Below, in pieces: positions 8,495 to 15,910 of a DNA stretch of 64,000 bases. A program made the translations under genes and the position numbers. Source of the stretch: CAZLBC01 sp964557575 (GTDB lineage Bacteria; Planctomycetota; Phycisphaerae; SM23-33). Within the stretch, counting starts at the first letter, position 1; each line of letters opens with the position of its first letter. The stretch lies in assembly GCA_964557575.1 (NCBI GenBank), contig CAZLBC010000001.1, positions 1-64,000 on the forward strand, in the 5' to 3' direction. Under the pieces are notes generated by a model that was given only the letters and a program-made list of their open reading frames with translations, had not been told where the DNA came from and ran no database searches.

Positions 8495-8523
8495 TTTATA
8501 CATCGCCCGGATTGCGGTGTCCA
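8495..8523 (-). promoter_or_regulatory. Promoter of the ribonucleotide reductase
   Basis: -35 TGGACA (8518-8523), 17-bp spacer, -10 TATAAA (8495-8500): the closest match to the sigma-70 consensus in the window. Confidence 0.7.
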
Positions 8524-8717
8524 CACTCAATACATCGGGCAGGGAGGGCTAATCCGAACATAAACTTTTCGGGATTTTACAAAAAACATCACAAGTCGCT
8601 GGTTCCGTCCGGATTTTCAAACGAACTTGGAAACCCGGACGGACCCTGAAAAAATTTCAAGTTTTTTCGAGCCGGGACCGACACAAATTTTTCTTCGGGG
8701 AATTACAAATTTTTTCT

Positions 8718-8746
8718 TTGATAGTTTAACGAACCGGGGGTAAACT
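8718..8746 (+). promoter_or_regulatory. Plus-strand promoter with TAAACT -10 box
   Basis: -35 TTGATA (8718-8723), 17-bp spacer, -10 TAAACT (8741-8746), 35 bp before the peptidase start. Confidence 0.65.
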
Positions 8747-8781
8747 TGGCAAATGGAAGATTTCCAACTGGAGGAACGACC

Positions 8782-9642
8782 ATGGAAGACATCCGAAATA
8801 CGCTGCGAAACCTAGCCGAGGCCGCTGATCGCGGGGATTTCATCCGATCCCTTCTGACGGAACGCGGCGTGCCTTTCCGCGACCAGCGGTTCCCCTGTCA
8901 CGGGAAAACGAACATCCTCGTCGACTTCGGCCATCCCCCCGAATCGTGGCGGCACGTGTACGGCGCGCACTACGACGCGGTGTCCGGCTCTCCGGGAGCC
9001 AACGACAACGGCGCGGCGTGCTTGTCCTTGGTGCATCTCGCGGCGCGCGTTCACTCAGCGGGAGAAACGCCGCCCCTGTGCATCGTGTTCTTCGACGGCG
9101 AAGAGCCGGAGAACCGGTACGACGACACCGGCGCGTACTGTCCCGGGTCGTACTTGTTCGCCGACGAGCTGATGATTTGCGCCGGGCAGCCGGAACTCGC
9201 CGTCGTACTGGACGTGACCGGCTTCGGCGACACGCTGCTCTGGGACGGCGCGGGCGGCGAAGAAACGCCGATGACCGAGGCGGTGCGCCGCGTGGTCCCG
9301 GACGTCATCGGCGAATGGACTCCAACGTCGGACGAGCGGTTGATGGCGAACGCCGGAATGTACGCGATCCTGTTGACGGTGATCCCGTCCGAGGAAATCG
9401 CCGGAACCCGGACGACGTGGGAAACGCTGCACTCCATGGAAGACAACGCGGACACCGTGGACCCGGATAACATCCCGTGGGTATCGGAAATCCTGTGGTG
9501 CCTTTCCCGTCCGCTGTCAGGGCTTCCCGCTCCGCTGGCGGAGTCCAAGGCCCCTTCCAACGTAAACGCGCGTGAGAACGCGCTGGACGCGCTCTACGCC
9601 GGTGCCCCTGACTTTGACGACGTTGAATCCTCCGAGGACTGA
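8782..9642 (+). CDS. M28-type zinc peptidase
   Basis: 286 residues from ATG 8782 behind AACTGGAGGAACGACC. The metal-ligand pattern of M28 aminopeptidases is complete: H63 and D65 in YGAHYDAVSGSPGANDNGA (with D76), the E-E pair at FFDGEEPE (107-108), D144 in VLDVTGF, and a late His in TLHSMEDNADTV. There is no signal peptide, so it acts inside the cell or is released at lysis. It stands alone on the plus strand with its own promoter and terminator, like an acquired accessory gene. Possible targets (host peptides, cell-wall peptides) cannot be read from the sequence. Confidence 0.85.
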   Translation: MEDIRNTLRNLAEAADRGDFIRSLLTERGVPFRDQRFPCHGKTNILVDFGHPPESWRHVYGAHYDAVSGSPGANDNGAACLSLVHLAARVHSAGETPPLCIVFFDGEEPENRYDDTGAYCPGSYLFADELMICAGQPELAVVLDVTGFGDTLLWDGAGGEETPMTEAVRRVVPDVIGEWTPTSDERLMANAGMYAILLTVIPSEEIAGTRTTWETLHSMEDNADTVDPDNIPWVSEILWCLSRPLSGLPAPLAESKAPSNVNARENALDALYAGAPDFDDVESSED

Positions 9643-9658
9643 TCAGTCCTCGGTTTTT
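9632..9658 (+). terminator. Terminator shared with two stop codons
   Basis: 11-bp perfect palindromic stem (9632-9642 with 9643-9653) then TTTTT. The plus gene's TGA (9640-9642) and the minus gene's TGA (9645-9643) abut at the centre of the palindrome. Confidence 0.75.
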
Positions 9659-10131
9659 CGATATACCTTTTCCTCGTGGACGTGACCGCCGCTGAACGGT
9701 TCGGCGGACGGGTCATCCACGGGAAGCGGCGGAAGCATCGACCACCCGTTCGCTTCGTCCATCAGCCACTGGATGTCCCGGGAACACGCGTCACACGCGC
9801 TGTCGGGGCATATCTTGTACAGGGTGTGAACGACAAACACGTTCGTGTCCGGCTCCCACTGGATGAAGCTCGGCTTCATGACGTAACTGTCGAGGGGAAC
9901 CGCGATGTCCATGCGCGGGATGAACGGCATCTGAATCGTTTTTGAAAATCGGAATTGTTCTTCGATCGGGCGCGACGCGCCCTTCAAAATCTCCATGTTC
10001 TCCCGGTACGTATCCTCGTCGAGATCGCCTGTTTCCCGGAGCTGTTCGAGTTGCGCCTTGTTCGACGCTTGCAACACCGGGTGCATTCCCCCGGTGTTGA
10101 TAACGTGAAGCATGATTTGAACCGTGTGCAT
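9643..10131 (-). CDS. Hypothetical protein
   Basis: 162 residues from ATG 10131, with GGAGG spaced seven bases before it. It contains a CPDSACDACSRD cysteine cluster near residue 115 that could bind metal. The rest is unrecognised, and no membrane segment is seen. It converges with the M28 peptidase gene, sharing a palindromic stop region. Upstream, a short AT-rich spacer separates it from the 10188-10643 gene. Confidence 0.6.
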   Translation of the reverse strand: MHTVQIMLHVINTGGMHPVLQASNKAQLEQLRETGDLDEDTYRENMEILKGASRPIEEQFRFSKTIQMPFIPRMDIAVPLDSYVMKPSFIQWEPDTNVFVVHTLYKICPDSACDACSRDIQWLMDEANGWSMLPPLPVDDPSAEPFSGGHVHEEKVYRKTED

Positions 10132-10187
10132 GTCGTTACCTCCTACCCGGTTATCGGCTAGCGAGGAAATTATCAGAAGTGATTTTG

Positions 10188-10643
10188 TCAAGAATCTTCG
10201 AAATCGTCGTCGTGTCGTCCTTCGTGACGCGGTGATTCCGCGCCGAACCACCGGGGGGTCCCGTCGCGCGTCTTGGTGTGCATGAACCCCCATCCGCCGT
10301 CGTTCACGGCGTCGACGATCTGACGAAACGAAACCCACCCGTTTCCGTTCAGCGGCGGAACTTCGCCGTTCAGGATCATGTTCCGGATTTCCGGATCGTC
10401 CGCGTGGTACGACGCCTCGGGCGTCAAAAGAAACAGGCTTTTCCCGATGTTGGACAAGGTGGGGCGTCCCTGCGCCTTGCGCTGGCGACGGACCTTGTGC
10501 CATATCCCGTTCACTAGAACAGCTTTACCAATATTGTACAGCTTCAAGTGGTGGACCGTAAGCATGTCGTCCGGGTCCCGGTCGTACGGTGTGCCAGACA
10601 TTAATTCCAGAATTAAATTTCGTTTAGGTTCCCGTGTTGTCAT
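10188..10643 (-). CDS. Hypothetical basic protein
   Basis: 151 residues. The stretch NIGKAVLVNGIWHKVRRQRKAQGRPTLS is basic and VSFRQIVDAVNDGGW looks like a helix-turn segment, so nucleic-acid binding is possible but unproven. The ribosome site is weak (GAGG 16 bases upstream). Promoter sequences for the divergent plus-strand membrane peptide lie just beyond its start. Confidence 0.55.
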   Translation of the reverse strand: MTTREPKRNLILELMSGTPYDRDPDDMLTVHHLKLYNIGKAVLVNGIWHKVRRQRKAQGRPTLSNIGKSLFLLTPEASYHADDPEIRNMILNGEVPPLNGNGWVSFRQIVDAVNDGGWGFMHTKTRDGTPRWFGAESPRHEGRHDDDFEDS

Positions 10644-10671
10644 TGGAATTGAGCACCGATCCTCGTAAACT
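10643..10671 (+). promoter_or_regulatory. Plus-strand promoter with TAAACT -10 box
   Basis: -35 TTGGAA (10643-10648), 17-bp spacer, -10 TAAACT (10666-10671), then AAAGGAG before ATG 10714. Confidence 0.55.
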
Positions 10672-10713
10672 GTGAGCAGGGGAATTGATTATTCTAACTC
10701 AAAGGAGCGTGCG

Positions 10714-10854
10714 ATGCGCAGCGAAACCGCCAACCACGACAACATCAATTTTCTGAAATCCGCCCGAGCATTCACAATCACGATGTGGACGATATCCATC
10801 GCGTCCGTCGTTTTGGGGATCGCCGCGCTCGTTCTCCGGGCGTTCGTCGACTAG
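10714..10854 (+). CDS. Small single-pass membrane protein
   Basis: 46 residues. A polar N-terminus (residues 1-22) is followed by one hydrophobic span WTISIASVVLGIAALVLRAF. It ends at TAG, overlapping tail-to-tail with the stop of the minus-strand gene at 10851. It has its own promoter and ribosome site. Phage peptides of this form include holin-like and superinfection-exclusion proteins; nothing here decides between them. Confidence 0.6.
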   Translation: MRSETANHDNINFLKSARAFTITMWTISIASVVLGIAALVLRAFVD

Positions 10855-12224
10855 CTGAAGAACATCCGGCGTATCTGCGTCCGGCGCGATTCCGTCAACG
10901 TCTCTTCGATTTCTTCGTCGTCTTCGTCTTCGTCTTCGTCTTCGTCTTCCGCGTCCACGTCGTCCGGCGGAACGTAGGCGTACGCCCGCTCCGCCTTCGC
11001 CCCGAACTGCGCCAAGAAATCCTCGAAGTCCTTCGAGAATTGTTCCCAGTCGACTTTCGGCTCCATGACGGCCGCCGTCTCGGGTTCCTCGAAAAGAATC
11101 GACTCTGAAACATTCGCGTATTCGCACTCGTCGGAATGCGCTTTGTCGTAGACTTCCCAATCAGCATCCTTGTCTAACCAGTCGTCATCATCGTGTTCCG
11201 TTTCTTTTTCTTCGAAGTCCAAAATCATACTGTCGTTCGAAATGCTTTGAATACCGAACTCAGCCGCGAGTTTGTCTGCCCACCCTTTATAAATCCTGCT
11301 CTTCCGGGGATTGTCGCCAATTCCAAACAGTTTCCATTTAAAACCATCCTCAAGAAGTGCTGGGATAATTTCGTCGTGAACGATCCTGTACACAGTGTGG
11401 AATATCCGGAGTGTTGCGAGTCCAGAGGCTTCTTCATCTGCGTCCCCGAACACGAAATCTTCGGGACCAAAATGAATTTCGTAGTCAAGTGGGCTTGTTG
11501 CGTACCAGCCGTCTCGCTTAACAATAAGTTTGAACTCGCCAACCGGGGTTGAAAACAGGTAATCTGGAAAAACTAATAGACCGTATTGGTTCTTTGTAAC
11601 CTCACCCGTTGGTTTCCATGGATAAGGTTTGTCCCCGATCCGTTCAGCAATGCTGTAGTCTTCAAACAACGCGCGAAGAACGAGTTTCCGAGACTCCTCG
11701 ACCTTGCCGGGTTTCGGCCGCCCCGCCACGGTGATATGAAATTCAAGCTCCATCCCGTTGTCGGCCGTCGGAAGCGGAGTCAGCCCCAACGACATGCGCC
11801 TGCGTTGCAATTCCGGGGATTCGATACGGATGAACCAGACGCGGTCCATGGCGTCCCATCCGATCGGGTCGACATCGACCATGTCTTTCAGCCAAAATTC
11901 AAACTGGTCGCCGCCGGTGAGGATCGCGTCTTTCCACCCGTCCCTCCCGTAAACCTTCTGAAGCTCTTCAACCTCGGAAGCGCGGACGACGGTAACATGC
12001 GGGTTGTCGTAGCGGGGTTCGCACGGAACGCCGTTATACTGCAGAGCTTGAAAAGCGGACGACGGGATTCCCTTGTCGACCTGCAGGAAAGCCCATGGTC
12101 CGTTGTCGCCTTCCTCGGCCTTCAACGTTCCCGTGAATGTCACGGTTTGCGCCCGGAGTTCCGGCTCCCCGACGTAGGCTTCAACCAGCGAACGGACATG
12201 CGCGCTCTGGTTTATTCGCATCAT
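10851..12224 (-). CDS. 2H-phosphoesterase-like protein with acidic tail
   Basis: 457 residues. Two H-x-T motifs, H76 (NPHVTVV) and H163 (EFHITVAG), about 87 residues apart, are the hallmark of 2H (LigT-type) phosphoesterases, which open or trim 2',3'-cyclic phosphates. The middle (residues 180-330) is unrecognised. The C-terminus is a long run of D/E from a GAC/GAA tract and ends RRTQIRRMFFS. The stop is TAG. A role in RNA end processing would suit a phage with many tRNA genes, but that is inference; the two motifs alone are moderate evidence. Confidence 0.6.
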   Translation of the reverse strand: MMRINQSAHVRSLVEAYVGEPELRAQTVTFTGTLKAEEGDNGPWAFLQVDKGIPSSAFQALQYNGVPCEPRYDNPHVTVVRASEVEELQKVYGRDGWKDAILTGGDQFEFWLKDMVDVDPIGWDAMDRVWFIRIESPELQRRRMSLGLTPLPTADNGMELEFHITVAGRPKPGKVEESRKLVLRALFEDYSIAERIGDKPYPWKPTGEVTKNQYGLLVFPDYLFSTPVGEFKLIVKRDGWYATSPLDYEIHFGPEDFVFGDADEEASGLATLRIFHTVYRIVHDEIIPALLEDGFKWKLFGIGDNPRKSRIYKGWADKLAAEFGIQSISNDSMILDFEEKETEHDDDDWLDKDADWEVYDKAHSDECEYANVSESILFEEPETAAVMEPKVDWEQFSKDFEDFLAQFGAKAERAYAYVPPDDVDAEDEDEDEDEDDEEIEETLTESRRTQIRRMFFS

Positions 12225-12234
12225 CGGCCCCCTG

Positions 12235-14577
12235 TTACCTGATCGTTGTGACGTCGTCCCCGTAATTCTCGACCTTCGGTTCGATCAGCGGCATGCCCGA
12301 TTCGATCGCGGCTTCGATCCGAGTAAGTTCGTTCATGAACCGGTCCCTGCGCCAGCCCTGCACGTTGTAGACGTTGGTGTCGGGGCGCGTGGAATAATAC
12401 CGGGGTTCGTCTTCGTCGACGAAAACCAGTCGCTTGACGTCGTTCGGTTGTCCCGGGAGACGCGATGCGTAGTCGTCGATATTCCACACCGCATCGGCCG
12501 CGCCGTGCGTAATGAACTCAAGGAACCGCGTCCAGTCCGTTTCCCACCATGTTTTCTTTTGTGTCAGGACGACGCGCGCCGGAGGCTTCGTATCGTCACG
12601 TGTTTGCTGCTGTTGCTCGGCTTCCGGCTCCGGAAGTTGTTCGCCTTCCGGCTCCGTCGCGGCCTGCGGCATTCCAGCAGTCGGAGGCCCGTAGTCGAAC
12701 GCGACTTCCGGGGCTTCCCGGCGCGGATCGTCCATGACTGACTGCTCAACGAGCGCGCGGAGCGACGGGTCCATACAAAGCGACGCGCCGAGTTGAGACG
12801 CGGAACGCTTGGTGTAAAAGTACACCGCGCGGCCGTTGAATGGTTTGACCCGGTACACCGCGTATTTTCCTTCGTCCGGCATCTTGTCGACGGACTGCAC
12901 GCCGCTTTGCCGCATCTTGTCGATCAGTTTCTCTTTCCCGACCGACCACGCCATTCCCTTGCCGCCAGCGTATCCGGCCATCTTGTAGAACGGGGAGTGC
13001 GCGTACATCTGCTGAAGGAAGTTCTCCGGGTTGTTCATCTGACTGTCAAGCCAGTTCGGCGGCGATCCGGTTGCCCGGTATCCCTGTCCCGGAGCCTGTT
13101 GCTGCCCTCGCGCTTGCGGTTGTCCCGGAACTTGCTGCTGTCCCGGGGCCGGGACGAATACGTTTCGCGAACCCGGAGCGGCTTGCTGTTGCGCTCCCCT
13201 CGCGGCTGGTGCGGCCTGTTGTTGCCGGGGAGCTGCCTGTTGTTGCCGGGGAGCTGCCTGTTGTTGCCGGGGAGCTGCCTGTTGTTGCTGCGCGGCGGCC
13301 GTTTGCTCACCGCGTTGCTGCTGTCGAAGCATTCGGAGTTCGTGCTTTTGCTGGTCTCGCGCGGCGACGCGTTGCTGCCGTTCCGGACTGGTGTAATGCT
13401 GCCACCCGGCTTTTCCGACGGCTCCCGCCGCCCGGCCCAAAGCTCCCAGCGTTTTCCCGGCGACTCCGGCTGCGCCGCGCACGGCTTGTCCCGCAACCTG
13501 CGCACCCTTTTGAAGAACCTGACCGGATACACGGGGGTCGCCGCTTTTGGAAACGGTTCCCGTTCCGGACCACCCGCCTTCGTAATTTGTATGAAGCTCG
13601 TATCTTTCCCCGTCCGGCATCATGACACGAAGCCACGAATTGTCGCCGGACAACGCGGTCTGCAAGCTCGGCCCGGTCGCGCGGACTTCGAACAAAAGAC
13701 GTTCGCACTCCGAGAAAAGAGTTTCAATGACAAGCGGAACGCGTCCGCCCAACGCTTCCGCGAGCGATTCCTTCCACTCCCCGGCCTTCTTCAGAAATGC
13801 TTTGTAACTCCGATCGATTTCCTGCATGTTCTGCTGTTGCATCTCCGGAGTCATATTTCGGGATTGCAGCAACTTGTTGAGCATATCGACAAGTTTCTGT
13901 CCGTATTGCTTCGCTTCGGGACTCGCTTGCTGCAGCAACTGCTGCACGTGGTCCCGCGCCTGCGTGGCGTTCTGAACCAAGTCGGGGCGAAGCTGTTGGC
14001 CGCTTTGTTCCTGCCCGGCCGATTGCGCTCCTGAACCTTCCGGCGCGCCTTGCGCCCAATTTCGAGCCGCTTGTCCGGCGGATTTAACTCCCTGATCAAT
14101 TCGCTGCTGACCGCGCCCGACGGCTTGGTCCGCTCGCTGAAGCATCTCGCCGCCTTTCTCGACGGCTTGCCTTCCTTTCGCGGCGACCTGTTTCCCCTTT
14201 TCCACGGCTCCCTTGGCTGCGCGCGTGACGTCTCCCTGCTCCGGGTACAGAGCGGCGACTTCCGCCGCGAACGTCTTCGGGTCGACCGGCTGGCCGTTCT
14301 TCAGAACTTGGTCCGAGAACTTCAACGTGTCGGCCGCGAACTTCTCGGCGTGTCCGAGGTAGGTTCGGGCCATCGGCACGTTTCGCCACGCCGCTCCCTG
14401 TTCAGCTCCCGGCGTCGTTGGCAACGCCGCGCCCGCTCCGCCTTCCGGCTGCCCGGGCTGCGGTTGAACAGCTTGCGGATCACCTTGAACCGCTTGCGCC
14501 TGCGCCGCTGCGGCTTCTTCCTGCTCACGCAGGATTCGACGAACTTCCGGCGGGATACTCAGTTCTTCGTTTTTCAT
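12235..14577 (-). CDS. Large low-complexity Q/A/P-rich protein
   Basis: 780 residues. The N-terminus has IPPEVRRILREQEE followed by Q/P/A-rich linkers, a predicted coiled-coil zone (residues ~90-270, e.g. AVEKGKQVAAKGRQAVEKG), a central repeat of AAPRQQQ units (~430-460), and a more globular C-terminal ~240 residues. Disordered, repeat-bearing proteins of this size in phages are often virion or injected proteins, but no family is recognised. It sits between two proteins that share a similar RR-hydrophobic-RE N-terminal motif. Confidence 0.6.
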   Translation of the reverse strand: MKNEELSIPPEVRRILREQEEAAAAQAQAVQGDPQAVQPQPGQPEGGAGAALPTTPGAEQGAAWRNVPMARTYLGHAEKFAADTLKFSDQVLKNGQPVDPKTFAAEVAALYPEQGDVTRAAKGAVEKGKQVAAKGRQAVEKGGEMLQRADQAVGRGQQRIDQGVKSAGQAARNWAQGAPEGSGAQSAGQEQSGQQLRPDLVQNATQARDHVQQLLQQASPEAKQYGQKLVDMLNKLLQSRNMTPEMQQQNMQEIDRSYKAFLKKAGEWKESLAEALGGRVPLVIETLFSECERLLFEVRATGPSLQTALSGDNSWLRVMMPDGERYELHTNYEGGWSGTGTVSKSGDPRVSGQVLQKGAQVAGQAVRGAAGVAGKTLGALGRAAGAVGKAGWQHYTSPERQQRVAARDQQKHELRMLRQQQRGEQTAAAQQQQAAPRQQQAAPRQQQAAPRQQQAAPAARGAQQQAAPGSRNVFVPAPGQQQVPGQPQARGQQQAPGQGYRATGSPPNWLDSQMNNPENFLQQMYAHSPFYKMAGYAGGKGMAWSVGKEKLIDKMRQSGVQSVDKMPDEGKYAVYRVKPFNGRAVYFYTKRSASQLGASLCMDPSLRALVEQSVMDDPRREAPEVAFDYGPPTAGMPQAATEPEGEQLPEPEAEQQQQTRDDTKPPARVVLTQKKTWWETDWTRFLEFITHGAADAVWNIDDYASRLPGQPNDVKRLVFVDEDEPRYYSTRPDTNVYNVQGWRRDRFMNELTRIEAAIESGMPLIEPKVENYGDDVTTIR
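13205..13290. repeat. 21-bp tandem repeat inside coding sequence
   Basis: About four head-to-tail copies of a 21-bp unit coding for QQQAAPR within the 12235-14577 gene. The copies are nearly identical, implying recent expansion. Confidence 0.85.
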
Positions 14578-14583
14578 GTCGAA

Positions 14584-15582
14584 TCAGCCCTTGCGGTTGC
14601 GGTTCTTTCGCGGACCTCTGCGTCCGATCGGTCCGCGCGGTTGACGCTTGCGACGTTTCTTCGCCTTTTCGTCGTCGAAATCGGGACCGTCGTCGACCGG
14701 CATCGGGCAGCGGCCCGCGCCGCGACCGGTCCGAGGGCCTTCGCCTTCCGGTCCGGTGCCGTCGAGATTCCGTTCGCACAGCATGCGCCCGATGACGCCG
14801 CGCATCGAATCGTGAACCGACCCGACTTTCGACCCGGTGTACTCGTCGCCGGTTTCGCTGTCCTTGTCGGACCTCTGGTACATGGAATTTCCGACCGTCA
14901 TGCCGGAAGTTCGCGGCAAGTCGGCGGTCTGAACGCCGGGTTTCTGGTTCCCGGCGGCGGGCGGAATGTCCGCCGGGTCGTCGCCTGATCCGCCTTCGCT
15001 GGCGGGGAAATCCTTGTGGCCGATGGAAGTGATCGCGCTTCCCGACGTAGGGATGGTCGTCGTGGCATGCGCTTTTTGACTGGCGAGGTTGTCCGGGTCG
15101 ATGTCGCGGCGGTTGTCCGCGCGGTCGCGTTTCTTGGCCGGACCGTGCCCTTTGACGCCGAAATCTCCGGGAAGCGTGTGCGCCGGGTTCATCTCCGCTT
15201 CGGTCACCCGGTTGGTCAAATCGAGGTCGTCGAGCATGCCGAGTTGAATAACGATGTCTTGAACCGCCTCGTTCATGTAATCGATCAGACCCGTGTCCAC
15301 AACACGCTGTAGGAAGTCGAGCATCTCGGAGTCGGAACCGTTGCCCCGTTGTCCGGACGTCAGCCTGTCCAGCGACTCGGCGACATACTCGACCGGGTCG
15401 ATGTCCGGCGCGTCCATCGGAACGCCCATCCCGCCGCCGGGCGACGGCATCGGACCCCAGTCGGCCGACGCTTTCGGCCCCTCGATCGAAATGTCTTCCA
15501 CGATTTCCCGCGCGCCCTCGCAGCCGATCTGCGTGTGGGACGGCATCAGGTTCTCTCGAATGATCCGGCGAATGTCGCTCAT
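14584..15582 (-). CDS. Hypothetical disordered protein
   Basis: 332 residues from ATG 15582 (GGAGG upstream; a start five codons earlier is also possible). N-terminus MSDIRRIIRENLMPS, then a helical segment (~75-120), then long Gly/Pro/Asp-rich sequence and a strongly basic end (KKRRKRQPRGPIGRRGP). Unknown function; the basic tail could bind nucleic acid. Confidence 0.55.
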   Translation of the reverse strand: MSDIRRIIRENLMPSHTQIGCEGAREIVEDISIEGPKASADWGPMPSPGGGMGVPMDAPDIDPVEYVAESLDRLTSGQRGNGSDSEMLDFLQRVVDTGLIDYMNEAVQDIVIQLGMLDDLDLTNRVTEAEMNPAHTLPGDFGVKGHGPAKKRDRADNRRDIDPDNLASQKAHATTTIPTSGSAITSIGHKDFPASEGGSGDDPADIPPAAGNQKPGVQTADLPRTSGMTVGNSMYQRSDKDSETGDEYTGSKVGSVHDSMRGVIGRMLCERNLDGTGPEGEGPRTGRGAGRCPMPVDDGPDFDDEKAKKRRKRQPRGPIGRRGPRKNRNRKG

Positions 15583-15632
15583 GGGATAATCCTCCATTCC
15601 GCAGGACATCATACGCCGGGGCGCGAAATAGA

Positions 15633-15824
15633 TCAAACGTCGTCTTCGACGGTTTCACATCCTCGGGGACATGTCCGGGTTCCCGATCCGCCGGTCCCCT
15701 CGCACAGCGGACACTCGACGGGACCGACTCCGGGTTCGTCCCATCCGCCCCTGCCAGCGCAGCCGTCACATGGAATCTCGACCATCTTCTCGCCGCACAC
15801 AGGGCATTTAACGAGCTTCTCCAA
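15633..15824 (-). CDS. DnaJ-type zinc-finger protein
   Basis: 63 residues from TTG 15824 behind AAGGAG; an ATG at 15863 would add 13 residues but overlaps the terminator. Motifs CPVCG, CDGCAGRG, CPLCEGTG and CPRGC follow the CxxCxGxG spacing of DnaJ cysteine-rich zinc fingers, without a J domain. Comparable single-finger proteins are common in phage genomes with unknown roles. Confidence 0.6.
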   Translation of the reverse strand: MEKLVKCPVCGEKMVEIPCDGCAGRGGWDEPGVGPVECPLCEGTGGSGTRTCPRGCETVEDDV

Positions 15825-15865
15825 GGCTTTTCTCCTTATCCGGGTGCTGAAGCACAAACGCAAAA

Positions 15866-15885
15866 AGGGCGTCCGTGGACGCCCT
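15866..15885 (-). terminator. Rho-independent terminator
   Basis: 9-bp stem AGGGCGTCC/GGACGCCCT with a 2-nt gap, followed on the minus strand by TTTTTG. It lies just after the SNF2 helicase stop. Confidence 0.75.
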
Positions 15886-15910
15886 GTATTCTATCCTGAA
15901 GGCCGTACCC

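Larger units (their letters stand above)
8455..8781. promoter_or_regulatory. Divergent intergenic region, 327 bp
   Basis: No gene is visible. It holds the minus-strand ribonucleotide-reductase promoter (8495-8523), the plus-strand peptidase promoter (8718-8746), and two copies of the recurring element (near 8567-8590 and 8694-8716) in opposite orientations. The middle (8590-8690) is AT-richer than the surrounding genes and otherwise featureless. Confidence 0.6.

Noticed and set aside
13205..13290. 21-bp tandem repeats as a CRISPR array
   Set aside because: The units are head-to-tail without spacers and keep a reading frame (QQQAAPR), so they are a coding repeat.
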